Of a stretch of DNA of 64,000 nt, positions 23,356-36,500 are shown one piece after another; the first letter of the stretch is position 1, and every line of letters starts with the position of its first letter. The translations under genes were made by a program, and so were the position numbers. The stretch spans positions 744,001 through 808,000 of the forward strand of contig JBHGNT010000013.1 of NCBI GenBank assembly GCA_043228905.1, in the 5' to 3' direction. The notes below the pieces were generated by a model that was not told where the DNA came from, did not search any database, and was given only the letters and a program-made list of their open reading frames with translations. The DNA comes from Azolla caroliniana (taxonomy: Eukaryota > Polypodiophyta).

Positions 23356-26300
23356 TTAGAGGAAGCCAATGTGATCCGAAGAACCTCGCTTGAAGTCGAG
23401 AACAATAGAAGGTTGTTTGTGGAGTGGCGGGATTTGAACCTTGGTAGGTGGTGGGGAGATATTGCCGTGAGATGGACCAATGATGAGCCTTCTCTTCTTA
23501 TAATTCGCTTTGAAACAAGCTTGCCTTAGCCTCTTGGTCCTTTCGGCCAGCTCCGTCCCCGGCATCTCCTCCATCAGTTTCTTTTGTTCCTCCAATTCCT
23601 TCACTGCATTTAACACCCGTTCGGATGTCTTCACTCCTTGATCCTTGGCCAAATCCTATATCCATATTATTTAGCGAGTCAAAATCATGGTCCAAATCAG
23701 CCTTTTAACAACAAATAAGGTTTAAATTAGCCTTTTATGTATCAATCACAACTATCTCTACATGGTTCGAATTACTACACACAAGGTTTCGGTTTAGCTT
23801 GATTTGACCAGAGATTGGTTTAAAGGACGGAACGCCTTTGGGGCATGCGGAGTCTACTAAGGTAGCTGAACATAGGTGAGCGAACAAGAAGTTTTAGACA
23901 TTCATCACATGTCAACGAAATAGCCCACTTCCCGTCTCTAGCTGAATATACTACAAGCTCTAGACATTTCATTTCTCAAAGGTGAGAAAGAGCCTCCTCT
24001 GTTTCCCAAATTAGCTGAATGTCACAAGAAGTCTTCAGACATTCTTCCTATGAGGGAACAAAAGAGTCCCTACATGTTCCACCACAACGAGCTTCTGGAT
24101 GTTCAATGCTACAAGACCTCACTTTCCCTCACGTTTGTTTAAGTAAGACTGTTCCAAAAGAGTGGATGTTTTTACCATGTGGGAGAGAGGTTCATTTTCC
24201 TTCATGTTTTTCTTACAGTGTTCAACAAGCACAAACATTTCTACATGTCAAGTCAGTGCATACATAGCTAGATCTGTCAGGGATATACATGTTTTCCGAT
24301 GTGGGGAAGACCTCACTTTCCCATATGTTTTCGTTTAAGACTGTTCCAATAGAGTGGATGTTTTACCATGTGGGAGACAGGTCCACTTTCCTTCATATAT
24401 TCTTACAGTATTTGTTAAACAAGCACAAACATTTCTATATGTGGGAAAGAACCAACATTCCCACATTCTTCCTTTCAAATGTTCAAAGGCGCATAGACAT
24501 TTCTCTTGTGGCCGAGAACCCACTTTAGATATTTTCCCATGTGAGAAAGACCACACTTTCCGATATGCTTCCTTGAAGATGTTCAAAGAGCATATAATGC
24601 TGTACAAAGCGAGGGTCAAATATATATATATATATATATATGGGCTTTCATAGGTGAGCTAAAAGCATACCTACTTAGGAGTGCATTGGGTCCATCAACA
24701 TAGGTAAGTATACTCCATCTCACCTAAATATGCTCACTAATGATAGGTCCTAATATCACAAGATGTTTGAAAAGTGAATTCTCGGAAATACATTTGCTTA
24801 CCTGGATATTGTTGATCAAGCTTTCCAAGCTCTTCATCTTGCGATGTGGCCAACGTGGTATGCCAAACTCTCGGCACCGCTTCTTAAGGACTGTTAGGCC
24901 AACTTTGAGCTCTTTGGAGGCTTGGGTGATGGGCATGTGGAAGTATTGAGAAAGCTCATGAAGGGTTATCTCCGTAATCCTCTCGCTAGTGCTATTCGAT
25001 CGAGCCCGAGCTCGGTTAACATTGACCTCCCCATTACTTGGGGGGAGTGGCCCCCAGTTCTGGGTCACACTACTTTCCTCTTTCCAACTATGATCAGTGG
25101 ATGCGGCAGGAGACTCTTGGAACGATTTCTCATGAGTAAATCCACCAACAATATTGCTGATTCTCGCAGCCGAGAGAATGCCACTAGATCTAGTGCATGA
25201 ATTCGAGTTCATTTCCGATACCACCTGAGCCCTGAGGGCACTGGTACTGGTACTGATGCTGGTATTGGAATTGAGATTGCTCTCATCACTAGATGAAGAT
25301 GGTGTAAATTGCTTCATTCTCGCTCTCGGATAGAAGAACGCCTTGTCATAACACATCGGGCTATCGGGGGCGAAACATTCCACAGAGAAACAGCTTTCTT
25401 CGGACATCATCAATGGTTGCGGAGGGAGCCAGTCTTCTTCATTGTGCTCCGAGAGGGAGTCGGAGATATCAAGGTTCAAGTCTAGGAGGGCATGATGGTC
25501 TTGTTTCAAAGAAGAGCTTGAGGACTTATGAGGACCTGAAACGACAATGTCTTTAAAACATCTTCATGTCATTCCAATTAGGGTTCAATCAAATACATGT
25601 AGAAATGGCATGAACCTCACTCTATACAAGGCAGAAGTGACATGGGAGACTGATTAATAAATACCTTGCTGAGCTGGTGCTGCTTTTGGCACGGCGATTT
25701 GCAGCACTTTCGGGCTCGCCAGTTCCAAATCAGAGCCCCACCTCTGCTTCAATCCTAATGGGCACAGTGTTAATCTCAAAGAATTCGAACCATATCGTTG
25801 GGTTCGGCCGAATGGTTCCCCTTCAGGAGAAGGTTTCCGTAACGGGTATATCGTCAAGCTTGGTGAATTCCAGCCACAAATTTTCTCCATGGATTTCTCA
25901 GTATTAGCTTTATTACTAGCTCTCTCCACCAAGATAAGGTCTTGCTCTAAGGAAGGAATAGACTTCAAATCAGCATTCCTGGGTACAAGAGAGAAGAAAA
26001 AAAAAAAGCATGTTAAAAACAAATAGGGGAGGGGGGGGGGGGGGGGGGGGGGGGATGAAATAGCCATTCAAGCTTGCTAATTAATCCAAGATACTGTGAT
26101 TTTTCCTTCTGTAAACAAAGAAAGAAGCTCACTTTGATGGGATAAGAAGGTCTGGCATAGCTTCTCTGTCGAAGGGGCAATCGGCTTTATACTGGAGCAC
26201 AGCATGCCAACCCTCATTCTGCAGAGCCCTGATAAGGTCAGCCATGGCCTGCTTCACAGAGGTCCAGCCCTCAGCCTCTGGAATGACTGTTGCCTCACCT

Positions 26301-27431
26301 GTCCTTGTGTATGCCCCCGGATCGAAAAGGAAATCTTGTTGGATCGTGTAGAATGTGGAGGAGAAACCCTGAGTCTCTGTATTGTGGAAATGAAGGCTCC
26401 TCACATGGGCTGCAGGATGAACAGAAACAGAACAGAAAGAAGAACCATGAAGTAACCTTAGGGCAACGAAAACCCCACCTCAGAAACCCTAAACCAAGAA
26501 ACACATACAGCAAGCAGGAAAAAGCCATCACAGAAGAACCTACCGACCCTCGAATCAGTCCTAAAAACAACTAGCACACAAATGTATCAGAAACACACAC
26601 AAACAAACAAAAAAACCCTAGAAATAGAACGAAAAGAGAAGCTGGAAGAAAATCCATTGGAAAGAAACCCTAGAAAACCATTGCCCATCCGAGGTCGTGA
26701 TCATGAATGAGCTAAATTTGCCCCGTCTTTATGAGACCCCATCAGAAAAGCTTGAATAAGAAAGAATGGCATTACTTCATTTGGTTTTCCTGAAACCCCA
26801 CAGAATACAAAACCTAGCAGAAATATTTCCACATTGGAAAGGAACACCCTCCCTCCTTAAATCTTATAGGAAACCCATCACAAAAAAATAAACCCTAAAT
26901 CTTGCAGGGAAGTCCAATCAAACTGAGATAATGGGCATTTTCTTCTGAAACCCATTAGAAGAAAATAAGCCCTAAAATCCGGCGGAAAGCTTCAACCATT
27001 CGAAGATGAAGAACGACAAGGGCAGGTGACCTAGAATGAGCTCAATTTTACTTGTTTTTTCTTTTCCTTTTTCTTGCAAACTATCAGAGAACCCTAAAAA
27101 CATTAGAGAAGAAAATATGTAAAAGGGAAACCCTTAAATTTCTATCAGAAACCCCAGGATCAATAAGAAAAGAACTAAAACTAATAGGAAAATCTATCGG
27201 GATAAACCCTCTTAAACCTAATAGAAACAAACAAACAAACAAACAAAAAAAACCCTAAGTAGAAAATAGAAGATAAAAAGAAACCCTAAACCCTAAGTAG
27301 GAAAATCCCTACAAAGTAGCAGGGAGGAGAAAACAAATTTGTGGAGAAGGTAGGGAGGGCATAGATTGATTACCTGGCTTCTGGGGGCAAATGAGGATGA
27401 CCAGGGCTAAGAGGCGGCGGCTGTGAGCCAT
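23356..27431 (-). CDS. RKD5-like: RKD5-like RWP-RK transcription factor, five exons
   Basis: Proposed exons on the minus strand: 27431-27374, 26409-26133, 25978-25665, 25535-24802 and 23655-23356 (stop TAA). All introns are GT-AG (for example CCAG/GTAATC and TTTCAG/GTCC) and phases agree, giving 560 residues. Residues 1-112 (MAHSRRLLALVIL, HVRSLHFHN) match the N-terminal region typical of RKD5. An acidic, Ser-rich linker follows. RWP-RK is at 402-461 with RWPHRK at 444-449, and a leucine/charged coiled coil (VLNAVKELEEQKKLMEEMPG) at about 475-494. Family members are nuclear DNA-binding regulators, several acting in egg cell and gametophyte development; RKD5 roles are less clear. The 42-residue tail after KKRRL (519-560) is unusual and may be repeat-derived. 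Splice sites are predictions. It is the only convincing host gene here. Confidence 0.88.
24117..24441 (-). repeat. Direct repeat inside RKD intron 4
   Basis: Two diverged copies (about 24117-24248 and 24310-24441, period about 193) share CTCACTTTCCC, GACTGTTCCAA-AGAGTGGATG, ACCATGTGGGAGA and AAGCACAAACATTTCTA. A (TA)10 tract follows at about 24622-24642. It accounts for much of the 1.1-kb intron. Confidence 0.8.
26031..26054 (-). repeat. C24 homopolymer in RKD intron 2
   Basis: An uninterrupted run of 24 G on the plus strand (C on the sense strand) lies in a 154-base intron (25979-26132), about 50 bases upstream of the acceptor. Length may be affected by sequencing or assembly error. Confidence 0.85.
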
Positions 27432-27531
27432 GAATGAATTAAGAGAGACGCCAAAGGGGGGGCCAATACAGAGGAAATCAGTTCTTGAGAATCTTCTATA
27501 TTATAAATTTATATGTATATATGTATACAGA
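27432..27531 (-). promoter_or_regulatory. Putative core promoter of the RKD5-like gene
   Basis: On the minus strand TATAAATTTATAA (rc of 27502-27514) lies about 75 bases upstream of the ATG at 27431. That would place transcription start near 27470 with a short 5' UTR. No transcript evidence is available, and the surrounding sequence is AT- and repeat-rich. Confidence 0.4.
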
Positions 27532-27622
27532 CTCTCTCTGTCTCTGTCTCTGTCTCTGTCTCTGTCTCTGTCTCTCCCTGTATGTATGTATGTATATGTA
27601 TGTATGTATGTATGTATGTATG
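27532..27622. repeat. (TCTCTG)n and (TATG)n microsatellites upstream of RKD
   Basis: TCTCTG units run to about 27575 and TATG units to about 27622. On the sense strand of the RKD gene they are CAGAGA and CATA repeats, beginning about 100 bases before the ATG. Confidence 0.9.
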
Positions 27623-27846
27623 CATATGATTATTGATGTATATAATATATAGATGGAAATGATGGGTCTGGTTTATTTAATGCAAGCTAACCATGTTTAG
27701 GGTAAATTATGTATTATATGAATATGCAGTGGAGAGAGATGATGATGATGAGTGATGATGATTCATCTGAGGATTTTGGGCGGGTGACCATGCCTTAAAT
27801 CCAGATTAAAGAAAAGAAATTGGAAGAAGCTAAGCTGCATTCCACA

Positions 27847-27893
<47 letters not shown>
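27847..27893. repeat. (GAT)15 microsatellite
   Basis: An uninterrupted GAT/ATG triplet run about 415-460 bases upstream of the RKD ATG, followed by GA-rich sequence. Confidence 0.9.
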
Positions 27894-28040
27894 GAAGACA
27901 GACAGAGAGAGTGCAGAGACTGCAGAGAGAGAGAGAGAGAAGAGAAAAATGGTACAAAACCAAATCTAGGGGAGGGGAAAGGGGGAAGGGGAAAAGGGTA
28001 GGGATCTAATAAGACAAAATTTAAAGGGAAATGTGAGGAA

Positions 28041-28106
28041 TGCAGAAGGGGAGAGAGAGACAGAGACAGAAAGAGAGTGAGAAAGGGAGAGAGAGAGAGA
28101 GAGAGA

Positions 28107-28138
<32 letters not shown>

Positions 28139-28248
28139 CAGACAGACAGAGACAGAGAGAGTGTATGTGTGTATGAGAGAGAGAGTGTGTGTGTGTGTAT
28201 GAGAGAGAGTGTGTGTGTGTGTGTGTGTGTGTGTATGAGAGAGAGAGA

Positions 28249-28281
<33 letters not shown>

Positions 28282-28306
28282 TGTGTGTGTGTGTATGAGA
28301 GAGAGA

Positions 28307-28337
<31 letters not shown>

Positions 28338-28384
28338 TGTGTGTGTGTATGAGAGAGAGTGTGTGTGTGTGTGTGAGAGAGAGA

Positions 28385-28417
<33 letters not shown>

Positions 28418-28452
28418 TGTGTGTGTGTGTGTATGAGAGAGAGAGAGAGAGA

Positions 28453-28483
<31 letters not shown>

Positions 28484-28614
28484 TGTGTGTGTGTATGTGT
28501 GAGAGAGAGAGTGTGTGTGTGTGTATGTGTGAGAGAGAGAGAGAGTGTGTGTGTGTGTGTATTGGGTTGTGTCTGCTTTACTCTCTGAAGGGAAAGAGAG
28601 TGTTTTTGTGAGTG

Positions 28615-28653
<39 letters not shown>

Positions 28654-28655
28654 CA
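28041..28655. repeat. 600-bp alternating (GA)n/(GT)n compound repeat
   Basis: Blocks of GAGAGA and GTGTGT alternate more than fifteen times, with ATGAGAGAGA junctions recurring, ending in (GA)n near 28617-28648 and (AGA)n near 28660-28682. Long open frames across it encode only C/V/R/E repeats and are artefacts. It lies 0.6-1.2 kb upstream of the RKD gene. Confidence 0.95.
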
Positions 28656-29080
28656 ATAGGAAGAAGAAGAAGAAGAAGAAGAGACTACCAATTGAATAAC
28701 ACACACACATATGTATTGAGGTGCATAGAAAGAAAAAGTTGGGCCTTCACTCACTCACATATTGTCTCTCATACATGGATTATGTGTTTGTTTCTGGCCT
28801 CTTCAAGTATCAATTCTCAGTGGTTCTACTGCTACTACAAAAGAAGAAGAAGGAAGTTTGTGTAAGAGAAATGGCATCTGTGTACATATAAAATGGCCAA
28901 AATGACCTCTTCCCTTATTTTATTTTTTAGGCCATTCCCGTTCACAAAGGCATTGTCGTATACATGTTTCCCTTCAAAAATAATTGTCACTGAATTTTAA
29001 TGTGGTTTTGTGTCTTTGTCTCAATCGTCTCAATCTGTATGTTTGTATGTGTGTTTGTCTGTCTATATCGATGTATATGT

Positions 29081-29294
29081 ATTGTATTGTATTGTATTTG
29101 TATTGTATTGTATTGTATATGTATTGTATTGTATATGTATATGTATTGTATTGTATATGTATATGTATATGTATTGTGTTGTATTGTGTTGTATTGTATT
29201 GTATTATATTGTATTGTATTGTATTGTGTGTGTGTGTGTGCGCGCGCATATGTTTGTACGTATGAGAGAGAATGTTTGTGGGGGGGGGGGGGGG
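29081..29294. repeat. (GTATT)n, (GT)n and G15 compound microsatellite
   Basis: GTATT/GTATAT units at about 29081-29225 are followed by GT dinucleotides with a CGCGCG core near 29241 and 15 G at 29280-29294. Immediately after, on the minus strand, lies a LINE-3'-end-like sequence (rc of about 29300-29345), so part of this tract may be a LINE tail. Confidence 0.85.
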
Positions 29295-29538
29295 ACAATA
29301 ATGATATACGACCATCCAATTGGGGCCAGACATGACCCATGACACAAGCAACCATTAGCTCACATTCTCCCTAGTCATGTTACTCATGTAGATGAGGATT
29401 TTAAAACCATTGAGCTTAATTGATTTTGGTCACGAGGTCAAGTAGCTGAGTAAAGTTCATGCCCTATAGTAAAGTGAAGGTATTGTGTAGGTCAAAATAT
29501 CAACCAATCCCGAACATGTGTGCATCTATGTGATCACA

Positions 29539-29540
<2 letters not shown>

Positions 29541-29581
<41 letters not shown>
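29541..29581. repeat. (TC)20 microsatellite
   Basis: A pure dinucleotide run. No gene adjoins it. Confidence 0.95.
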
Positions 29582-29584
<3 letters not shown>

Positions 29585-30144
29585 CCAGGGGTGTTTGATG
29601 TGTGAGATGGGGCATCGGCATTCTTCCTGATATCAAGTATGAATGTTGTCATAATAGTACTACAATCAGGATTCCAATGTTACCACGTAAATCAGGCGTA
29701 TGCACTCCTTTTCCTTTCTTTTCCTCATCGTGCAGATCCATGTATCCTGGAACGTCCCACCTGGCAAACCATTTTCAAATTTCTTAGACCCAACATCATT
29801 TGGCGAGAGAGACAAAGAGAAGATGTTGCTCTATAATTGTTTGTGGGGGCCAAGATAACCCACATGGGACCTCCAAGCTTTACAAACTACTCTTTGCATA
29901 ACTAATGGGGAAAAGGTAGGATCCAAGTTGTAATGAATATATGTGTATGATGGTAAAAATGCATCAATTTTGCCAGGTGCAAGAGTGCGCTCTTCCCAAA
30001 ACCCTTGCAATCGTGCAAAACAAATACCAAGAGTAGTGCGTGAAGAGGTTGTCCTTCATAGAAGTTCTTGGCCTCCTTTAATTTCAACATTTGCAAGCAT
30101 CCCAGGACCACATGCGCTTCTTTCATAGGTTGGAGAAAGATGAT

Positions 30145-30195
30145 GAAAATATTAACGTCAGTGTGGGGCTAACATGATCCATGGGACCAATACTC
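30145..30195 (-). mobile_element. LINE 3'-end remnant (probable)
   Basis: The minus strand reads GGTCCCATGGATCATGTTAG and then GACGTTAATATT, resembling the 3' ends of LINEs L1 and L2 (GGTCTCATAGGTCATATTTG ... GAAGACGGTAATATA). No coding part remains. Confidence 0.4.
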
Positions 30196-30368
30196 GTCGC
30201 AAAGCACTTCTTCCTAGCTGTGTCGATGGGGAATTTCAAATAGCGAAAGACAAAAGAAAGAAGGCTAAAAGTTGAAATAAATACTAAAGTTGTGTTTCGA
30301 TCTTCCATGAGTTTGGGTTATGAACCTATGTGGTTGAATAGGCGAGCAAAGGTGTTCTTAGGGAGACA

Positions 30369-30418
30369 ATGTGAGTGAGTGAGTGAGTGAGTGAGTGAGT
30401 GAGAGGGAGAGAGAGATC
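30369..30418. repeat. (GTGA)n and (GA)n microsatellite
   Basis: About nine GTGA units followed by GAGAGAGA. A minus-strand GGTTCAATCC B-box-like site (rc near 30472-30481) lies just downstream, possibly part of a SINE. Confidence 0.8.
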
Positions 30419-30599
30419 TTTTTATCATCCACGGAAGACTAATTGTGATCTACAAGAGCCCATGGCAAGGATTGAACCTGGGAGAGAGGAGAGCTATCAT
30501 TGGAGGGCACTACTAAGTAAAGGTGAGAAGTGTTCCTCGCAACTTCACATCCTTGTCGCCTTTTCTTCAATTTCATTTCCAATGACCCTTGCATAGCAT

Positions 30600-33500
30600 G
30601 CCCCCCCCTTTCAATGGTTTCTCTGACATGGTTCGTGAGAACATTCCATGCTCTACTTAGTGTAGAATGTTTGTAAATGTCATTACTTTGTCTATGTACT
30701 ATCCTCAATATTAGGCCATTTGTAGCAATTATGGAAGATCTTTTGTACATTTAACGTAAAGCCCTACTTGGGAGAAAAGGGACAGACGAATTGCTTTATA
30801 ACAATATCGGGTTGTACTTAGGGACGGGAGTTCACAAATAAATTGTAGTTGTGCTAAAGGGTATTGTTTTTATATGCTCGAGAATATTGAATGGAAAAGG
30901 GTGGGACTTAAATACACGTGATAACCACCACCCAAGAGGTGATGGAAAGTGCATTCTTTTAGTGTCAATCCATACAAAGTTGGAAGAGTCACCTCATGTT
31001 TGTATGGACTAGATATGCAATAATTGTGAGAATTCTTCTCGGGAGATGAACGAGTTTGGTTATTTTCACGGAGAAAGATTATACAAAACCATGCTTTATT
31101 TAATGCATGCAAACGTCCCCCGCCAAGTGTACATGTTCTTTCCTAATGACCGTAAAAATCATCTTTCCCTTTTGATAGAAGAGGGCATCCGTTGGATTGG
31201 AGGCATGTCAAGGTCAAATTTGTACAAATTAGATGTTACTTCTTGAAGCTATTATTTCTATCCTTAAAACGATGTCACCCATGAAAATCTTGGTCTCATA
31301 TTTATACATCTCAACCCTTTGGAATTATTCCTCTAAATAACTTACAAAATGCATAGTTTCTACATATTCATCATCGATTCTTATATAATCAAATATGATT
31401 ATTTCAATACCTTGTTTTCTATAAATAAGCAATGCACATTCTTCCCGAGAGGTTCATGTGTGTTAATGTAATGTTACACATAAAGTAACAACCTCTAACC
31501 TCCAACAAACCCCCCATTTGTCGATGCTCAATCTCTTCTAAATTTAGCATTCAATTCCTCACATATAAAGCCCTTATTTTGTAAAAGCATCATGCTCCCC
31601 TCACTCTTTGAAGTATGGTCTACACTCCACTTGCAAGGAATGGTAGTCCAATTGTCTAGTGTTTGAATATAGTTCTGCTTGGATTCGGAATCAAAAAGCT
31701 ATATATGCAAACAAGTGTATTTTATTTTTTGAAAGGTTCGTTGCACTTGTGAAATGCTTACATCATTACCCATAATAATAAGGAGCAACATTGAAATATC
31801 TTCCACCTATAGTATTTTCTTTATCTTCCCAAATGCCCATGATTAACCCTCGGCTCACCACAAAATTGCTCAAATAGTTGCTCCAATAGAATACATTTCT
31901 TGAGAGGGACTTAATCAAATGTTCCTTAGGGAAATAAGGAAAGAGCTTGTAGTATTTTTGTGTTTTCCCTAATCATAGTAACCTCCATATAGTTTAGCGA
32001 TATTTGCGAATGTAACTAAAACAACATATTTAACGACAAATGGAAGTCGGTGCTTGCCGCAAGTAAGCTAATGCGGTTGCAAGTTAGTGCTAAATGTTTC
32101 AATTAGTTATTCGAATATACATCAAATAGCATATCGTGAATAGTTTTAGTAGAAAAGTAGACAAACGAGTTCATAAGAACCAGAAGTGTGGTGAACCCCA
32201 CCATTGATCGATTGAAGATTGAAAGTCTTGTTCTTCAAATGGATAAAATAGTTCTTCATTGTTGAATCCAGAATCAATTTGTTATCGTAAACGAAAAGTT
32301 CCAAGTTATCTAAGGGGGGTTTCTCGACATCAACTTATAATGTAGGTTATTATGTATATCCTTAATATCAATGGTTCCCATATGAAATGACACCTCGTCT
32401 CATCATATGGTTACCATGTCTCCTGGTATAGCCTTAATTCATCCCTCATCATTTTTTCAAGTTAATCTCACAAATACATTTGGATGGCTATTTCTTAAAA
32501 AGTCACATATTCAAAGTTTGCTCAATGAATGTCAGAGTCATTAAGCCCCCTCACTATGATTAAATTTTCCATAAATATGTACACACACATATGCACACTT
32601 AAACGCATGCATTATACCTCTCCATCATCAAATTTTAAATACCTTAACATTTTTTCATTTACTTATTAGAATTTTGTCTATTCTAGCATAATGAATGTGA
32701 CACTTAAGCATGTAAAATCAACATCGCCATATGCATAGCCAAGCAATTACTGATTTTGGTAAGCATTTACAGTGCATAAAAGTAATATTTCAATGGCACA
32801 ATGATTGAATCTTCCTGTTCCATTAGATGAGAGATGCATTATTTGTCATTGAATTGTGGATGGTTCAATTCATATCACCATCATATTGAACATTAAGCTC
32901 ATACCTTTATGGCCTTATTGTACAAGATTGACTTAATTCATGAATGTGACTACACTTGATTAAATGTAGTAAAATAATCAACAACAAGTATATGTTTTTG
33001 GCTTCATTGGTTGAATGCTTGTTTGGGGCTAAATACGTGATCCAAACAACACCACGCCACTATTATGGATTCCCTAACACACGAGTTTTTAGTTTTCTAA
33101 TTTCTCTTTATGTTATGATCATTCACTTTACTAGTCTTGAATTATAAATCGACAATCAATTGGGTCTCGAGATCATGGGATTTTTTGTTTTGAACTACAT
33201 CTAATGTGGTTACCAGAAAGTTATTATTCTTGTTGCCCACTCTCTTCCTCTCCACAATATCTACTTTATAGAATCAAAATAATTTTATTGTGGATGTGCT
33301 CATTGGGAAAAAAGTATAGTTTTGCATTAAGGTCTTCGAATAGTAATGCCACACAACTTTTAGGGAAAGTATACACATGATATGTTAAGGAATGCGGCAT
33401 AATATCCTCATTCGATTTCACACTTTTGTTGGCCTCGCAAAAGTGTTCTTTCATTTAAACTAATGCACTAACTTTTTTTCTATCTTGAAGAAACAAAGAG

Positions 33501-36500
33501 TCTACGGACATTTCTATTGAGCATTAAAGACGCTTGGTATTACAACATGTTCTTGGGAAGTATCCGATAGGACGATTGTTCAATGTGGTGGCATGCAATG
33601 TTTTATACAAAAGGCAATAGCATGCACTTTTGATTGAAAGAATATAGTGTATACACTAAAAATATTATGCATGTGATATTCGACTACTTTGACGTCATAA
33701 ATCCAAGTCAATTTTTAGGTTGCATATAAAACAACACACATTTTGGCATTTATGCATCTCTTTCGAATTTCATGTGGTAAATAGTAGGCATTGTTAGTGA
33801 AACCAAAAATTGCTTTTAGGATTAGACTCCATTATAATCAAAGGTTTACTTCTTTGGAGCTAAAATTGTTATGGGCAACCTTGATAACCATCAAGATGAC
33901 TTGGCGATCTAGGAGAAAATGTTAGCTAATATGATATGCATCTATGTGACAGTTTGGTGGCCTCCATGTAGTTCGGTGAAGATCGCATCCAACGATGAGA
34001 ATGCGAATGTGAATATCTCAAAGATTGATTGCATTCATGATTGCTATTCATTGTCAGGCGGTCAAGATGATTATGTCATCTTCTTTAGGATTTCACGCCC
34101 AAAGTTAACAAACCCTCTTTTAATATGCTCAGAAACTTTGTGCACTGGGCATAGTTGGAATGCGTGGAATTGATCATCGATGATTTCGTCGTTGTGGACA
34201 TTTTTGCGACGCTTTTTAAGAGACAAGTTGGATCAATTTGACATGGACAATACTTTGTCTAGACGTCTCTTTATGCTTTTTTACTCCTTCCACCTTTATG
34301 ATAGCTTTTGACAACAAAGAAGCTATACCAATACCATCATTTTCATCTTAGGGATGAGGATGGTGTTACCATGACAAGCAAGGTAGGATATGAATTAGTT
34401 CCACATGTCCACAAATCATCCCACATATTTCGTTTGAATTGTGTTAACTTTCCTATATCATTTACAAATGGTATATGACACACAACAAGTCCTAAATCGC
34501 TTGAATGAACTTGAGAAAAGTATACATCCAACACACATTAAAATAACCCTTTGAATAAAATGCACTTCTTACAACTTTAAAATTGAGGCTTCTCATCCTC
34601 TCTATACTATTTTTTTATAGGCTCACGATAATTCGACATTGATATTTCATGTTTGAAAATTCATCCATTATCACGTAATGCTTTTGGTATTCCATATATA
34701 AAAATGTTTACCTCAATAGAAAGTTGATTACAAAAGATAAATTGTTATGTGTGCAAAAGGTAACGCAACTTGTATATTCATTATAATATGTCAAGCATTA
34801 CATCATATGCATAAATATGAAAACTCCGTAGGAAGAGAGGAGGCATGATTTGCTTAATGTTCGTGAGCCCCATTTTATGAGGTCTAGCATATCAAATCCC
34901 AAAACAAAAACATCAACAACCTTTCAAAAATGTGTGCTTTGTTTGTAATTAAATGCATTGTTGCACAAATTTAATAAATGTTGTGCAGGCACCCGAATTT
35001 GGGTAGAAGCAATCATTTGAATATATTAACATGCAAGTAGCCAATGAACGCGCGGACACACACATGTCATGATAGGCCACGCAACATAGCATTATTAGGT
35101 CCACCATTCAAATGTTCTGCTCATGAGGTTTATTCTTGGAGTTGGGGCCTTTTTTTGGGGCGGGCATCGCCTTTCCTTTTTTATCATGTTTGGGAGGGGG
35201 TGGGTGGGTGAGTGGTCATTAGGTGCATTAGTCAAGCATGTGTCCAAAACTAAAAGCCATGTATTAGCCCTGAGTTGTTGGAAAGTACCACATTGCTCAT
35301 CTACTATCGTCCATTGTATGACCACAATACCCACTCAAGCATGAGTGGGGTATTATATTGTTTCGGATCTTTGCTTGGGATTTTCGGCTCCTTGTATATG
35401 TTTCTAGTTATTTGATGGTTTGAAATCATGTATATTGCCCTTTCATCCTGTGGTACCCCAATGGTAGTGTTTGCAAGTATCTACAATGGAGGCATATGGT
35501 TGGTTAGGCTACTATTTGGTGAGTTGGAGGTACTTGGGGAGTCAGGCCCTTCAAGCCCTTTTCCTTTAGTAATTATTGCATTATTAGGGTGGTTGTCTCT
35601 AGGATGGTTTGGAACTTCTCTATCTTGAGTCAACCACCACAACCGGTTCTCATTTTTAGCACATTTGGACATCCATCAAAGGTGACACAAATCTACAAGA
35701 AGACAAACTTTCAAAGGTAGAAGTTGAGCACACAACCGTTCGTTCTATATAAAATTAGGGAATTGGACATCTCGAAGGTTTTTCACTATATTTTGATGTT
35801 CTCTAAATCAACCAAAACCAATTTATGCACAATGATATTCAATGGCTATCTTGAAAGGATGATACCCCGGCTATAATAATATGTCATTAATTAGTCCGTT
35901 GCATGCACGCATAACATAATAACCATGAGCATGAGAATCACACAAAATGACAAACTTTATGCCCAAAGAATGAGCCAATTGCTCCTTAGAATGAGTTTTT
36001 TATAGGTTCATGTGATTCTTCTCCTCTATGCTTTTTATATCTTCTTGAATGAGTTGCCTCTCCTTAAAACATGAGCCATTCTCATTATGTAAAGATGTAG
36101 TAAAGTTCAAGCTTTAATAACATGGACTTAATAATGTGTTAATGGGGAAAAACTTCTAGCATACTTTGTCTTGTACATACTTTATAAAGTGGGAAGACAT
36201 GTCTCTAAAAAGAGGAAGGCACTCTCTTCCTTGTAATGCTTGTTCCTTAGCATCTAATGGGGGCTATTGAAAAACTAAGTCACATAAAGATATTTCCTTC
36301 CGGAAGTTCAAGGATATGTGCTCAATATATGGTATTGTTAGTAACATGCAACTTGTATCCCTAACATTAGTTTGTTTATTAAATATGGATACACACAAAC
36401 TGAAATGTATATTCTAGAATCCCGAGGTATTTAAGAAACATGGATGCCTTAGTGCCATTGACCATATACCTTGTAAAGAACTTTGAACAAGTTGGTCTCG

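Noticed and set aside
26581-27310. Telomere-like (AAACCCTA) array in RKD intron 1
   Set aside because: AAACCCTA and GAAACCC words are frequent but not in tandem register. This looks like ordinary intron sequence, not an interstitial telomere repeat.
28021-28710. Frames of up to 229 codons in the GA/GT repeat
   Set aside because: They encode only His/Thr/Ser/Leu or Cys/Val/Arg/Glu periodic strings from the dinucleotide repeat.
28974-29355. Several 90-125-codon frames
   Set aside because: They are translations of the GTATT/GT microsatellite.
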